DNA of 22,161 nucleotides from Planctomycetota bacterium (GTDB taxonomy: Bacteria > Planctomycetota > Planctomycetia > Pirellulales > Thermoguttaceae), in the NCBI GenBank assembly GCA_015661985.1, contig DQVB01000327.1, forward strand, positions 1 to 22,161, given 5' to 3'. Each line of letters starts with the position of its first letter. Position 1 is the first letter of the stretch. The translations under genes were made by a program, and so were the position numbers. The notes below the pieces were generated by a model. It did not search any database and was not told the origin of the DNA. It saw only the letters and a list, made by a program, of their open reading frames with translations. Positions 14,169 through 22,161 of the stretch are shown here, piece by piece.

Positions 14169-15565
14169 GTCGGGTGGGTGTGGGACAGGCCGTTGCCGTA
14201 TGCACAGGCGCGACGGTGGTGGCACGAATTGGGGCGGTGGTGGTCGGCTTCGCGATCATCAAACTGCTGCGGCCGGAGGAATTGGGTCTGTTTCTGGGTA
14301 CCCAGGCTTTGGTGTTCGCCGGATGCGGGCTGTGCGACCTCGGTCTTTCCCATGGCTACCGCATGATGGTCTCCCGCACCCATGCCCTCCGGGAGCGCCT
14401 GTTGGGGCCTACCCTTGCCGTGCAGGCTGCTGCTCTGCTCATCTATTTCGTCGGGCTGGCCGCCTATCTTGGGATGGCTGGCAGGTTGACTCCTTCCGTG
14501 GCGCTGGTGGCGCTGGGAGCGCTGGCCGCGCAGTGGCTGGCCTTGCCAAACATCGACTTGAAGATCTTCGCACGTTTCGGAAAGTCGGGTCTGCTGACGC
14601 TGCTACCCATGGTCGCCCTGGCCGGGGCCGCTCTTTTCTGCGCGCTGAGCGACCAGCGATTTGAAGCGCTGGCCCTGGGGTACGCCATCGGTATGGTGAC
14701 CAGCGCCACCGTGGGAATCCGGTTCGTAGGTCTCGAGGCGGTCCATCTCCGTTTCGACCGAGAGTACTTGGCCCTGGTTCGCACAAGCCTCCCCTTCTTC
14801 TTCAGCATCCTGGCCTACCGATTCTCGCAACACTGGGGGCTGTCGTATGTGCTGGTTACCCAGGGCGAGACGGCGGCGGGGGTTGTCGCTCTCCCGTTGA
14901 AACTGTATCAGTTGCCGTTGGTCATAACAATAGCGACAACCAGCGTGACGCTGCCCATGTTCCACCGCATCGCCCAAACTGCCACCTCGCAGCGGTTCGG
15001 TGCCGTGCTTGGGCGACTGATCCGTCCCCTGTGGGCCTTGGGCGGGGCGGCAGCGGGCGTCTATGCTCTTTGCCCGGAGGTGATTGTGGATTCCCTTGCT
15101 AGCAGCGAGTATACCGCGTCCGTCCCTTTGGTTCGGGTCGTTGCCGTCGCCGTGCTTTTCAGGGTTCTGACTGTTCCTGCAGAGAACACCCTGGAAAGCC
15201 ACGATCTCCAATGGATCCGTCTGGCGGGGCAGGTGGCCGGCACTGTGATGCTGGTGGTCGGTGTCATCTCGCTGCTGCCGCAATATGGCGTGATCAGCCT
15301 GACATACGCTCTACTGGGAATGGATCTGTTTTTCTTTCTATGGTGCTGGGGGTTCAGCGCCCTGCGGCTTGGACGTGCCTTGCCTTACGGCGTGCACTTG
15401 CGCGCCTCATGCGCCTTTGCCATATCCCTGGGCTTGGCATTTGCGTGTGGGTGGGGCGGTGTTCTTCGGGCGGGGTACTTCGTCGCCTGCTATTTCGCCT
15501 TGCTCACCGCGTTCCGCGTGTGGACGGTGCAAGATGCGCTGGATGCTTTACGGGCGAGAAGCTGA
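14156..15565 (+). CDS. Wzx-type polysaccharide flippase (MOP superfamily)
   Basis: 469 residues, almost wholly hydrophobic, with about 12-14 predicted membrane segments and short basic loops. The N-terminus (ATVVARIGAVVVGFAIIKLL followed by RPEELG) has the arrangement typical of oligosaccharide flippases, where a first helix is followed by a G-hh-hhhR-L-hh-EEfG pattern. The family exports undecaprenyl-diphosphate-linked repeat units across the inner membrane by alternating access. The ATG at 14156 overlaps the polymerase-like gene by 13 bases, implying coupled translation and a shared task. About 800 gene-free bases follow. Function as a flippase is well supported; the exact substrate is unknown. 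Confidence 0.93.
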   Translation: MAHVGRVGVGQAVAVCTGATVVARIGAVVVGFAIIKLLRPEELGLFLGTQALVFAGCGLCDLGLSHGYRMMVSRTHALRERLLGPTLAVQAAALLIYFVGLAAYLGMAGRLTPSVALVALGALAAQWLALPNIDLKIFARFGKSGLLTLLPMVALAGAALFCALSDQRFEALALGYAIGMVTSATVGIRFVGLEAVHLRFDREYLALVRTSLPFFFSILAYRFSQHWGLSYVLVTQGETAAGVVALPLKLYQLPLVITIATTSVTLPMFHRIAQTATSQRFGAVLGRLIRPLWALGGAAAGVYALCPEVIVDSLASSEYTASVPLVRVVAVAVLFRVLTVPAENTLESHDLQWIRLAGQVAGTVMLVVGVISLLPQYGVISLTYALLGMDLFFFLWCWGFSALRLGRALPYGVHLRASCAFAISLGLAFACGWGGVLRAGYFVACYFALLTAFRVWTVQDALDALRARS

Positions 15566-15661
15566 CGGGTCCGGCGAGCGGTCTGTCGGGTTGTTGACAC
15601 AGCAGGTGGTGCGCCGGGCGAGGTGCGGGCTTGGTCTGGACGCAACGCCCCGGCAGGACCG

Positions 15662-15681
15662 GGCCCGCAACCTGGCGGGCC
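15662..15681 (+). other. perfect 7-bp hairpin after the flippase gene
   Basis: GGCCCGC and GCGGGCC around the 6-base loop AACCTG. It lies about 100 bases after the flippase stop and has no T-run; it may act as a transcription pause, Rho-linked stop or mRNA end. Confidence 0.35.
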
Positions 15682-16132
15682 TTGGCCGGCAACTGCTGCG
15701 CGAAGCAGCGAAAACAGCGAAGCGTGAGAATTTGGGCAGAATGGCATGGACGGTGGGACCGGCAGGTTGCTGGCATGTTCATGCGACGGCCATCGTGCCA
15801 CCCGGCCTCAGCGCCCGACGTCGACCGTCGATCCCGGTGTGAACGACTGTCTGCCGGCCTGTGTGCCGGTGGATCGCCTGGATGCTTGATGCAAGCTGAG
15901 CAGCCTGAGGTTACAAGCCCTGCTGCGAAGGGTTCGGCCTTTGGATCCGCGTTCAAATACCAGGCTGGACGTCAAACAGGCGGGTGCTACCGCGCAGCTG
16001 ACCCGGAAAGCAGAAACTGTCCTGTTGGACTCCCTGGCATGTGGCAAATCGGGAGCCGCCCATCAGCTGCCAGTTCGCCGCATTGATCTTGACCTGAATG
16101 CCCTGTTTCACCGACAATCCCCCGCCGTGCCA

Positions 16133-16172
16133 CAGGCCTGGCACACCGCCTGCAGGCCTGGCACACCGCCTG
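16133..16172 (+). repeat. 20-base tandem duplication
   Basis: Two exact head-to-tail copies of CAGGCCTGGCACACCGCCTG. The first copy also pairs with the preceding bases (GTGCCA at 16127-16132 with TGGCAC at 16139-16144). The unit is not a multiple of three and lies outside any gene. Confidence 0.9.
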
Positions 16173-16371
16173 CCAAGTCGGGGATTCCCCTGAGAGGGAG
16201 TCTGCTGCCGGCATGGTGTTTGTTGTCCAGGTGGCAGGTGTCCGCCGCATCCGTCATATGCTACCGCGCCGGACCACCCGATGACCCGCATGCCGTCGGT
16301 ACGGCCTGAGCCGGGCCTCGCCATCGGCTACCCAAGCACGGCCGCCGTTACACATGGCAATAGGATGTACC

Positions 16372-17424
16372 GTGAGCCCGATGAGAATCCTGGCTATCGA
16401 GCCGCTGGCGCCGAGGGGGCACATCAGGCTGAACGCCTGCCTGGTCGGTTGCTTGGCAGGAATCGGGCCGACCACACTGGCCACCTTCGAAGAGTATCAT
16501 TGCCACTTCCGCGGGGTGAGCCGTATCCGTATTCCGCGGAGGTTCAAACATGCTCAACCTCCGCTACGTTGCCGGCTAAATCAGCTCCAGATTCTCCGCC
16601 ATGTGCTTACCGGAGTTCGCGTCGAGAACTATGACGTCGTCGTTTTTCTGAGCTACGAAACGGTTTCTATGGCGATCTGTTGGCCCCGATGGCTGCCCGT
16701 CTTCCTCATCGAACACAACAATATCGACAACGTATTGGAGAGTCCGCTGAAACGTTGGTTCTACAGACGACTGCCCGGCACGGCCCATCACCTTGTGTTC
16801 ATGGACGGCATGGCGGGATACGTAATTGAACAGACAGGTCGCCCCGCTTCACACATCCCTTATCCCTGTTATGGGGACCGTTGCTTGCCGGACCGTCGGA
16901 GCCAGGCAGAGCGTCCTTGCGGGGCGGATGCGGGGAAGAAGGTCATCTTTTGCCCCAGCCGAAGCACCCCGCGCCACCTGCTTAACCGACTGAAGGCGTT
17001 CGTACTCGAGAACGAGGGCTTCTTTCTCGTAGCCAAGGGGGAGCAGACGGAGAGGGGGGAGCGATTCGACATCCGCCCCTTCTTCGACGACTATGATCAG
17101 ATCATGCTCAGTACGGACTATGTCTTTTTCGGCGGCCAGTATCGGTATCGTGTCAGTGCCGTGGTATTCGAGGCGCTGAGTCTTGCCAAGCCGGTGCTCG
17201 TTTTGGACTGCCCGTTTGGGCAGGAGTTGGGACAGGCTTATCCCCGCCTGGTGATCCCGATCCGAGACGTTGGAGATATACGGAACGTGGCCCCTGAGCC
17301 AGAGGGGATGGAAGCGGACCACCGGAGGTTCCTTGCGGCACACGCTCCAGAGGCGATAACCCTGCGGCTGGCCGAAATCCTCCAGGGCAGCCGGTTCCCG
17401 CGATGTGGTTTGGCCGCCGGTTGA
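16372..17424 (+). CDS. divergent GT-B-like glycosyltransferase (uncertain)
   Basis: 350 residues from the GTG at 16372, preceded by AGGA at 6-base spacing; the ATG at 16381 would be 15 bases away and is less likely. The N-terminus (MRILAIEP) and the C-terminal segment YRVSAVVFEALSLAKPVLVLD (259-279) match the layout of GT-B transferases: a first Rossmann strand, and the acidic residue plus G/AKPV loop of the donor site. A central segment EHNNIDNVLESPLKRW (114-129) followed by HHLVFMD (139-145) looks family-specific. I do not recognise a named family. With glycosyltransferases on the same strand on either side, addition of a sugar to the repeat unit is the most likely role; a non-catalytic relative is possible because the usual EX7E pattern is not clear. 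Confidence 0.8.
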   Translation: MSPMRILAIEPLAPRGHIRLNACLVGCLAGIGPTTLATFEEYHCHFRGVSRIRIPRRFKHAQPPLRCRLNQLQILRHVLTGVRVENYDVVVFLSYETVSMAICWPRWLPVFLIEHNNIDNVLESPLKRWFYRRLPGTAHHLVFMDGMAGYVIEQTGRPASHIPYPCYGDRCLPDRRSQAERPCGADAGKKVIFCPSRSTPRHLLNRLKAFVLENEGFFLVAKGEQTERGERFDIRPFFDDYDQIMLSTDYVFFGGQYRYRVSAVVFEALSLAKPVLVLDCPFGQELGQAYPRLVIPIRDVGDIRNVAPEPEGMEADHRRFLAAHAPEAITLRLAEILQGSRFPRCGLAAG

Positions 17425-17761
17425 GGTGGCAGCGCTCCGGCCGGCGCCATGGGGGACGTTTACACGGAGACGCAGTCAAGTGTCTGAGTCACCGCGTGTC
17501 ATCATGGGGTACACCCCGCACCAATCCCGAGTGTCCGAAGGCCGAACGACGGGGGCACGGGCTCCTATCGGGCGGTTCCGCTGCCATGTGGGGGGCCACT
17601 GGTTTGCTTGATACACCTGAGTTTCCTGTTGTGCGGGTGTTTTGCACCTTCCGGCTTCGGATACCGTGTTTTTCTGCGCCCCACTGTCACGGAACTGCGC
17701 GCGGGCATTTGGATACGTCCAGCAATTTCGCGGGCAGAGGATGGATCACTGCCAGGGCGCC
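17425..17761. other. 337-base gene-free spacer
   Basis: No gene is supported. The downstream glycosyltransferase frame extends back to 17642, but that extension lacks family similarity and is probably untranslated. I see no convincing promoter or terminator. Confidence 0.55.
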
Positions 17762-18991
17762 ATGAGTATTGCCAGGAGAAGGCCGGGTCGCGTGACAGCG
17801 GAATCAGCGGCTGCGGGCGGCGGCGCGGGACGCGACACGCTGCGCTTGGCCATCTTGCACCGGGTATGTACGGAGTATCGATTGGAACTGTTCCGCCGCC
17901 TGTCGGAGACGAATGGGCTGCGGGTTCGGCTGTTCATTGGAGAAGATCTTCCGAAAAGCAAAGTCCGCACCAATGTCGATCTTTCATCGTTGGATTTCTG
18001 CAAATGCCGGACAACGTTCATTCGGCTCGAGCGTCGGCTGATCCCCGTCCACCGCCGCCTGTACCAGGCACTGCGACAATTTGATCCTGACGTCATTCTC
18101 TGCGAAGGCGAGAGCCACCTGTACGGTTGTTTGACCGCGATAGCATACCGGTCCCGGCATCCTCAGGTCGGCTTGGTTCACTGGTCGTTGGGAGGCATGC
18201 CCGGCGCGCCTCACCATGGCCGCAGTTTGTCGACCAGGGCGAAGTACGCCCTCCAGCGTCGCTTTGACACGTTCCTGGCCTATTCCAGCTATGGGAAACA
18301 GCGACTGATCGCACTGGGGCATCACCCGGAGAGGATCTTTGTGGCGACGAATGTCTCGTGCGTGGAAAAACATCTGGCCATCGCCAGAACGCTCCCCGAA
18401 TCACGACGGGAAGCCAGACTCAAGTTGCGTTTGCCCAGCCGTTTCACCCTGATTTATGCGGGGAGCATGGATCGCAACAAGCGATTGGGTGTCCTCTTGA
18501 AGGCCGCCGCCGCGCTCTCGGAGAATTGCAATCTCCTCTTGGTGGGAGCCGGCACAATGCTGGAAAGACTGAAGGCCCAAGCGATGCATCTGCGACACAC
18601 TGTTTGTTTCCCCGGGCGCGTGGGCCGGGAGCTGCCATGGTATTACCGCGCCAGCGACGTTCTCGTGCTTCCCGGGCGCGGAGGCGTGGTTATTTCCGAG
18701 GCCATGGCATACGGCGTGCCGGTCATCACCCACCAGGCTGACGGCACCGAGTATGATTTGGTTCGCCACGGCGAGACCGGCGTTCTCCTGCCAGATGGGA
18801 GTCCAGAGGCCCTGCGGTGTGCCATCGAATTTGTGCGGAGTGACCCTGACCGGGCGGCGCGGTGGGGCAGGAGGGCACAGGAACTGATCGAGGCGAAATT
18901 CACCATGGGCCACATGGCTAAGCAGATTATAGCCGCCGTCGAGGCGGCCCGGCGAGCGCGGCGGCAACCGCTATGTGAGCCCACATGGTGA
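17762..18991 (+). CDS. family 4 glycosyltransferase
   Basis: 409 residues from the ATG at 17762. About 25 unstructured residues precede the first Rossmann strand (LRLAILHRV, 27-35). The C-terminal donor-binding half shows LIYAGSMDRNKRLGVLL (230-246), LLLVGAG (258-264), VCFPGRV (281-287), LVLPGRGGVVISEAMAYGVPVI (301-322) and GETGVLLPDGS (337-347), the normal GT4 order. The first acidic residue of the EX7E motif is replaced within PGRGG, while Glu313 is retained; this is also seen in some GT4 branches. It should transfer a sugar to the growing repeat unit in the cytosol. The ribosome site (AGGG, 4-base spacing) is weak, and the GTG at 17792 is an alternative start. It lies between two unusually long spacers. 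Confidence 0.92.
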   Translation: MSIARRRPGRVTAESAAAGGGAGRDTLRLAILHRVCTEYRLELFRRLSETNGLRVRLFIGEDLPKSKVRTNVDLSSLDFCKCRTTFIRLERRLIPVHRRLYQALRQFDPDVILCEGESHLYGCLTAIAYRSRHPQVGLVHWSLGGMPGAPHHGRSLSTRAKYALQRRFDTFLAYSSYGKQRLIALGHHPERIFVATNVSCVEKHLAIARTLPESRREARLKLRLPSRFTLIYAGSMDRNKRLGVLLKAAAALSENCNLLLVGAGTMLERLKAQAMHLRHTVCFPGRVGRELPWYYRASDVLVLPGRGGVVISEAMAYGVPVITHQADGTEYDLVRHGETGVLLPDGSPEALRCAIEFVRSDPDRAARWGRRAQELIEAKFTMGHMAKQIIAAVEAARRARRQPLCEPTW

Positions 18992-19204
18992 CGCCCAGCG
19001 AGCGGTTTGGCGGTGTTGCGGCGGTGGCACTGGGAGCCAACGCGGCCCTTGGGCCGCAGACGACCGACCCTGCCCGGCGTCTCGGGCCGCAGGCTGGCGC
19101 CTTGTGTTCGTGCGCCCCGCGGGAGGGAGTCAGGCCAGCGGCGCCACTCTCTCTCGGTCCCTTGGGCGGCAGAGGAAACATGCGGGTATCCTGCACCGCA
19201 AGAG
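18992..19204. other. 213-base spacer with a strong palindrome
   Basis: GCGGCCC at 19042-19048 and GGGCCGC at 19051-19057 form a perfect palindrome about 50 bases past the glycosyltransferase stop. A 6-bp stem with a CTTG loop is the likely RNA form. No T-run follows. No gene is seen, although the methyltransferase frame is open back to 19007. Confidence 0.45.
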
Positions 19205-19924
19205 ATGAAGGACATCAAAATGTGTATCTCTTCCCATCCCGTCCCTCGCCGGAGCGGCACCTGTGGACGCGCCGCGAAAATCGTTGAAACATGCCAAGGC
19301 AAGTCCGTGCTCCATTTGGGCTGTGCCGACTGGCCGTATACGGAACGGCGTATCCGCAACGGAGAGCTGCTGCACGCGCGTCTCGCCAGAGTATGCAGGA
19401 AACTGATCGGCGTGGATCTCTCGGCGGAGGGAATCCGACTTCTCCGGTCTCTGTGTCCAGATTGGGAGTTGCACCTGGCCGACGCCTGCCAATTTGAGCC
19501 CGACGACCACGTGGACCTGATCCTGGCCTCGGAGCTGATCGAACACGTCGAGGATCCCGGCAAGCTGCTCCGCAGCCTGGCCCGCTGGGCAAAACCAGGA
19601 ACCAAGCTACTGGTTACCACACCCAACGCTTATGCACTGAAGGGTACAGCGAGGGCCTTGCTGGGCGGGGAGTTCTGCCATCCCGAGCACACGGTGATGT
19701 TCAGCACGGCCACCCTCTCTCAGCTGCTCCACAGGACTGGCTGGGCGGTGGGCGCCGTCGATTACTATCACCTACCCGCCCGCCGACTGCTGGCTAAGAT
19801 TCCGTCTGCCTTTGTATTCATGCTGACAAGAGTTGCCTCTCCACGCGTCGCGGATGGCCTGATTGTGCTCGCATCGAGAAACGGCCAAAACGGCGGACCG
19901 TCGCCTCGCAACGACCATGCATGA
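19205..19924 (+). CDS. class I SAM-dependent methyltransferase
   Basis: 239 residues from the ATG at 19205. Motif I is VLHLGCADWPYT (35-46), the acidic end of strand 2 is IGVDLS (68-73), motif II is LADACQF (91-97), and LILASELIEHVEDP (105-118) with LLVTTPNAY (135-143) completes a Methyltransf_11/23-type Rossmann core. The LHLGCAD form of motif I, followed by a G-x-LLH segment, is a variant I associate with methyltransferases in glycan clusters. The likely role is O- or N-methylation of a sugar in the repeat unit, or of the chain end; the target is not readable. The frame runs upstream to 19007, but those residues are Arg/Pro-rich and lack similarity, so the start at 19205 (weak AAGAG upstream) is preferred. 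Confidence 0.9.
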   Translation: MKDIKMCISSHPVPRRSGTCGRAAKIVETCQGKSVLHLGCADWPYTERRIRNGELLHARLARVCRKLIGVDLSAEGIRLLRSLCPDWELHLADACQFEPDDHVDLILASELIEHVEDPGKLLRSLARWAKPGTKLLVTTPNAYALKGTARALLGGEFCHPEHTVMFSTATLSQLLHRTGWAVGAVDYYHLPARRLLAKIPSAFVFMLTRVASPRVADGLIVLASRNGQNGGPSPRNDHA

Positions 19925-20272
19925 TCCGATCAAGTACGCCATCATGGAGGAGGCAAATCGGCATGTCGGTCCTTAGCCTTTTCATTTCTTTGCCCTTTCC
20001 CAGGCGATACACGCCGGACTGTCCTGACGATTGCCACAGGCTGATCATTCAACAAGGGCGGGGCGAAGATTCGCTCACCCCACTGTTTTCCCGAAGGATG
20101 GCCACCTCGCTTTGTTCCGGGACGGCTGAGCTACCCAACTCGGCGCAGAGCACCGGCCTGACACCCCATGCACACACGTGACCAACGCCTCTTGTGACCG
20201 GCTTTTGGGAACCGTCGGCAACCGGAAGGTGGAAAAGAGTCCGACGTGCAAGCGTACAGGAGAAGACGCAGA
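19925..20272. other. 348-base spacer, possibly with a small gene
   Basis: Apart from one doubtful small reading frame listed separately, I see nothing firm here. CCGG and AACCG motifs repeat near 20200-20230 without forming a clear hairpin. Confidence 0.45.
19963..20181 (+). CDS. doubtful small ORF with a strong ribosome site
   Basis: 72 codons starting MSVLSLFISLPF, preceded by GGAGGAGG ending 9 bases before the ATG, one of the best ribosome sites in the window. The first 12 residues are hydrophobic, but too short for a normal signal peptide or membrane span. The rest (RRYTPDCPDDCHRLI and on) is Ser/Thr/Arg-rich and matches nothing I know. It starts 38 bases after the methyltransferase stop and ends 91 bases before the next gene. 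It may be chance; no function is proposed. Confidence 0.2.
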   Translation: MSVLSLFISLPFPRRYTPDCPDDCHRLIIQQGRGEDSLTPLFSRRMATSLCSGTAELPNSAQSTGLTPHAHT

Positions 20273-21472
20273 ATGCGCGTCGCTGTGTTAAGCCATGCCC
20301 TGCGGGTAGCCGGAGGTCTGTCGGTGGGGAAGAACCTCATTGGTGCGCTATCACGGGTTGCCCCATGGCATGAGTATTTGCTTGTGGTCCCGCATGGAGC
20401 CGGCTACGAGGAGGTAGTGGCGCGGTTCCCGCGGGCTGCGGGAGTATTCTATCGCCGCCGTTTCGGGCACCTGGGAAGGTGGTACTACGACGCATTCCGC
20501 GTCCCTCACATTGTGTCGCGCTTCCGGCCGGACATCGTGTTATCGCTCAACAACCGCGGCGTTGGTTCGTCGCGGTGGTGTCAGGTCGTTCTTTGCCACG
20601 ACCCACATCTGTTCTATGCGGAGCGGCATTTTTCCAGCGAGTTGCTGCGGAACAGGCTCATTAAGAGGTATCACAAGTTCAGGCTGCGACGCGACCTGAG
20701 GCATACCGCCGTGTTGCTTTGCCAGACACATGTGGCCGAGCAGCGCATCCGCATGCTCTTCGGTTATCGGGGCAAGGCCGTACTCTGTCCCAATGCTGTT
20801 TCTCGAGTTGTCTTGGATCGAGACAACGCCTGTGCGTCGGACGGCAGGCTCGGTCGATTTGCCGGGCGGTGGATCATGTTTTGCTTGACGCGGTACTATC
20901 CTCACAAGAACCTGGAGGTGATCGTCGACTTGTACCAGCGGTTCCGGCAGCAGCTGGACGACACCGTCGTCCTGCTGACCATCAGCCCGGATCAACATCC
21001 CAAGGCGCAGAAGCTCCTGAAGCGCATTGAACGGCTGCATCTGAGTGGCCACATCGTCAACCTCGGGCCCTTGAGCCAGGAGGAACTGGCCACGTACTTT
21101 CGCGCCTGCCACGCCCTCTTGCTGCCCACCTTGCTGGAATCTTTCAGCGGCACGTACCTGGAAGCCATGCAGTTCGGACTGCCCATTCTGACCAGCGATT
21201 TGGACTTTGCCCGGGAGATCTGTGGCCAGGCGGCGCTCTATTTTGACCCGTGGGATGCGGCGAGCCTTCGAGATGCCGTGCTGCGACTCAAGGCGGATCA
21301 AAGCCTCGCGCGCCAGCTGGTTGCTGCCGGCCGATGGCGCGTTCAGAATAGGTTTCGGAGCTGGGACGAGATCGCCCGTGATCTGGTGAGGACGTTGGAG
21401 GACGTGGCGGCGGGGAGACTTTCCGCTGCCGACGAAGAGCCTGTTCCTGTCGCGGGCGCGCGGGCGGCTTGA
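20273..21472 (+). CDS. family 4 glycosyltransferase
   Basis: 399 residues from the ATG at 20273, preceded by AGGAG with 10-base spacing; an in-frame GTG at 20246 would add nine Arg-rich residues. The N-terminal half has MRVAVLSHALRVAGGLSVG (glycine-rich acceptor loop) and VVLCHDPHLFY (105-115). The C-terminal half has TRYYPHKNLEVIVD (206-219), VNLGPLSQEELATYFRAC (262-279) and the full EX7E motif ESFSGTYLE (Glu289 and Glu297), then GLPILTSDLDFAREICGQAALYFDP (302-326). This is a standard retaining GT-B enzyme. It likely adds a sugar to the lipid-linked repeat unit. The oxidoreductase gene starts 47 bases after its stop, so these two are probably co-transcribed. Confidence 0.95.
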   Translation: MRVAVLSHALRVAGGLSVGKNLIGALSRVAPWHEYLLVVPHGAGYEEVVARFPRAAGVFYRRRFGHLGRWYYDAFRVPHIVSRFRPDIVLSLNNRGVGSSRWCQVVLCHDPHLFYAERHFSSELLRNRLIKRYHKFRLRRDLRHTAVLLCQTHVAEQRIRMLFGYRGKAVLCPNAVSRVVLDRDNACASDGRLGRFAGRWIMFCLTRYYPHKNLEVIVDLYQRFRQQLDDTVVLLTISPDQHPKAQKLLKRIERLHLSGHIVNLGPLSQEELATYFRACHALLLPTLLESFSGTYLEAMQFGLPILTSDLDFAREICGQAALYFDPWDAASLRDAVLRLKADQSLARQLVAAGRWRVQNRFRSWDEIARDLVRTLEDVAAGRLSAADEEPVPVAGARAA

Positions 21473-21519
21473 AAACGGACCGGCGCCGCAGATCCCATTC
21501 CGTTGCGGGAGGGCAGGCG

Positions 21520-22161
21520 ATGAAACAACTGGTGCAAGACCTGAAGAGTGGCGAAACCCGCTTGGAAAACGTCCCCGTGCCGACGGTGGGCACCGGGCAG
21601 CTGTTGGTCCGGGCCACGCGGTCGCTCATTTCGCCGGGCACCGAGCGGATGCTGGTCGAGTTCGGACGGGCCGGGTGGCTGGCCAAGGCCCGGCAGCAGC
21701 CGGACAAGGTGCGCCAGGTGCTGGAGAAGATCCACACCGACGGCCTGGGGCCCACGCTTCAGAGCGTCCGGGCCAGGCTCGAAGAACCCATGCCCCTGGG
21801 CTACTCGAACGTGGGGCGAGTCCTTCAGGTGGGGGCTGGCGTAACCGACTTCCAACCCGGCGACCGCGTGGTCTCCAACGGCCCCCATGCCGAAGTGGTC
21901 ATCGTGCCCAAACACCTGACTGCCAGGATCCCGGATTCAGTGAGCGACGAAGAGGCGGCCTTCACCGTGCTGGGAGCCATTGCGCTTCAGGGAATCCGGC
22001 TGATCCGCCCGACGTTGGGCGAATCGATCGCCGTGTTCGGCCTGGGGCTGATCGGGCTGTTGGGCGTCCAAATCCTCCGGGCCCACGGTGCACGCGTCAT
22101 AGGGTTCGATTTCGATCCCCAGCGCGTGGACCTGGCACGCGGGTTCGGCGCCCGGGCCGAA
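21520..22161 (+). CDS. bi-domain oxidoreductase (MDR/alcohol dehydrogenase-like), 5' part
   Basis: 214 codons are visible and the frame stays open to the right edge. The ATG at 21520 follows a GGGAGGGCAGG purine-rich site. The N-terminal part is a GroES-like MDR fold with SLISPGTERML (35-45), LGYSNVGRV (93-101) and FQPGDRV (111-117). A dinucleotide-binding fold follows, with VFGLGLIGLLG (172-182, GxGxxG) and an acidic strand end at FDFD (196-199). The SPGTER and PLGYSNVG signatures belong to a polysaccharide-cluster family in which an MDR domain is fused to a Gfo/Idh-type dehydrogenase, about 700 residues in all; the second domain would lie beyond the window. The canonical zinc-site cysteine of alcohol dehydrogenases is not visible. 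A role in making an unusual sugar or its precursor is inferred from context. Confidence 0.9.
   Translation, partial: MKQLVQDLKSGETRLENVPVPTVGTGQLLVRATRSLISPGTERMLVEFGRAGWLAKARQQPDKVRQVLEKIHTDGLGPTLQSVRARLEEPMPLGYSNVGRVLQVGAGVTDFQPGDRVVSNGPHAEVVIVPKHLTARIPDSVSDEEAAFTVLGAIALQGIRLIRPTLGESIAVFGLGLIGLLGVQILRAHGARVIGFDFDPQRVDLARGFGARAE

Larger units (their letters stand above)
15566..16371. other. 806-base gene-free spacer
   Basis: I see no supportable gene on either strand: the open frames here are short and rich in Arg, Cys, Pro and Trp, without domain-like sequence. It contains a perfect hairpin at 15662-15681 (GGCCCGC/GCGGGCC, 6-base loop) about 100 bases after the flippase stop, a small GCTTG/CAAGC inverted repeat at 15884-15896 and a 20-base tandem duplication at 16133-16172. 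It may hold a decayed gene or regulatory RNA; I have no evidence for either. Confidence 0.6.

Noticed and set aside
1..22161. Mobile elements, CRISPR arrays and tRNA genes
   Set aside because: I found no transposase or integrase-like protein, no regularly spaced direct repeats and no tRNA-like cloverleaf. The only clear direct repeats are the in-gene hexamer array and one 20-base duplication.

Overview
The window looks like part of an exopolysaccharide or capsule locus from a GC-rich bacterium, most likely a planctomycete. That guess rests on family knowledge: membrane-anchored proteins with squalene-cyclase-like repeats, O-antigen-ligase proteins fused to TPRs, and single-chain tyrosine autokinases with Tyr/Gly tails are common there. 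No rRNA, tRNA, transposase or CRISPR array is visible. I identify 13 protein genes, the last one cut by the right edge.

Left half, minus strand (read right to left): an outer-membrane polysaccharide export lipoprotein (Wza type, 9067-10185), a Wzz/BY-kinase co-polymerase (Wzc type, 6686-9001) and a large O-antigen ligase/polymerase with a C-terminal TPR region (4003-6699). These form one close-packed transcription unit. Beyond a 436-base gap lie two tandem paralogues (2034-3566 and 103-1713). Each has a cytosolic N-terminus, one TonB-like membrane anchor with an SxxxH motif, an acidic linker and an alpha/alpha-toroid domain with QW-type repeats but no cyclase DxDD motif.

Right half, plus strand: a loosely packed cassette of a WbuB-like GT4 glycosyltransferase (10864-12189), a second Wzy-like membrane protein (12393-14168), a Wzx-type flippase overlapping it (14156-15565), a divergent GT-B-like protein (16372-17424), a GT4 glycosyltransferase (17762-18991), a SAM methyltransferase (19205-19924), another GT4 glycosyltransferase (20273-21472) and the start of a bi-domain oxidoreductase (21520 to the edge). 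The two halves diverge from a 678-base control region with candidate promoters in both directions and an inverted GGCGGTA/TACCGCC pair.

Working model (inference): the cassette enzymes build a lipid-linked repeat unit, the flippase moves it across the inner membrane, one or both Wzy-like proteins polymerise it, and the Wzc and Wza proteins control chain length and export it. No initiating sugar-phosphate transferase is visible, so it must lie elsewhere. The plus-strand genes are separated by unusually long gene-free spacers (203-806 bases), several with perfect 7-bp hairpins. The least explained parts are the TonB-anchored toroid paralogues, the repeat-encoded tyrosine tail of the kinase and the structured spacers.
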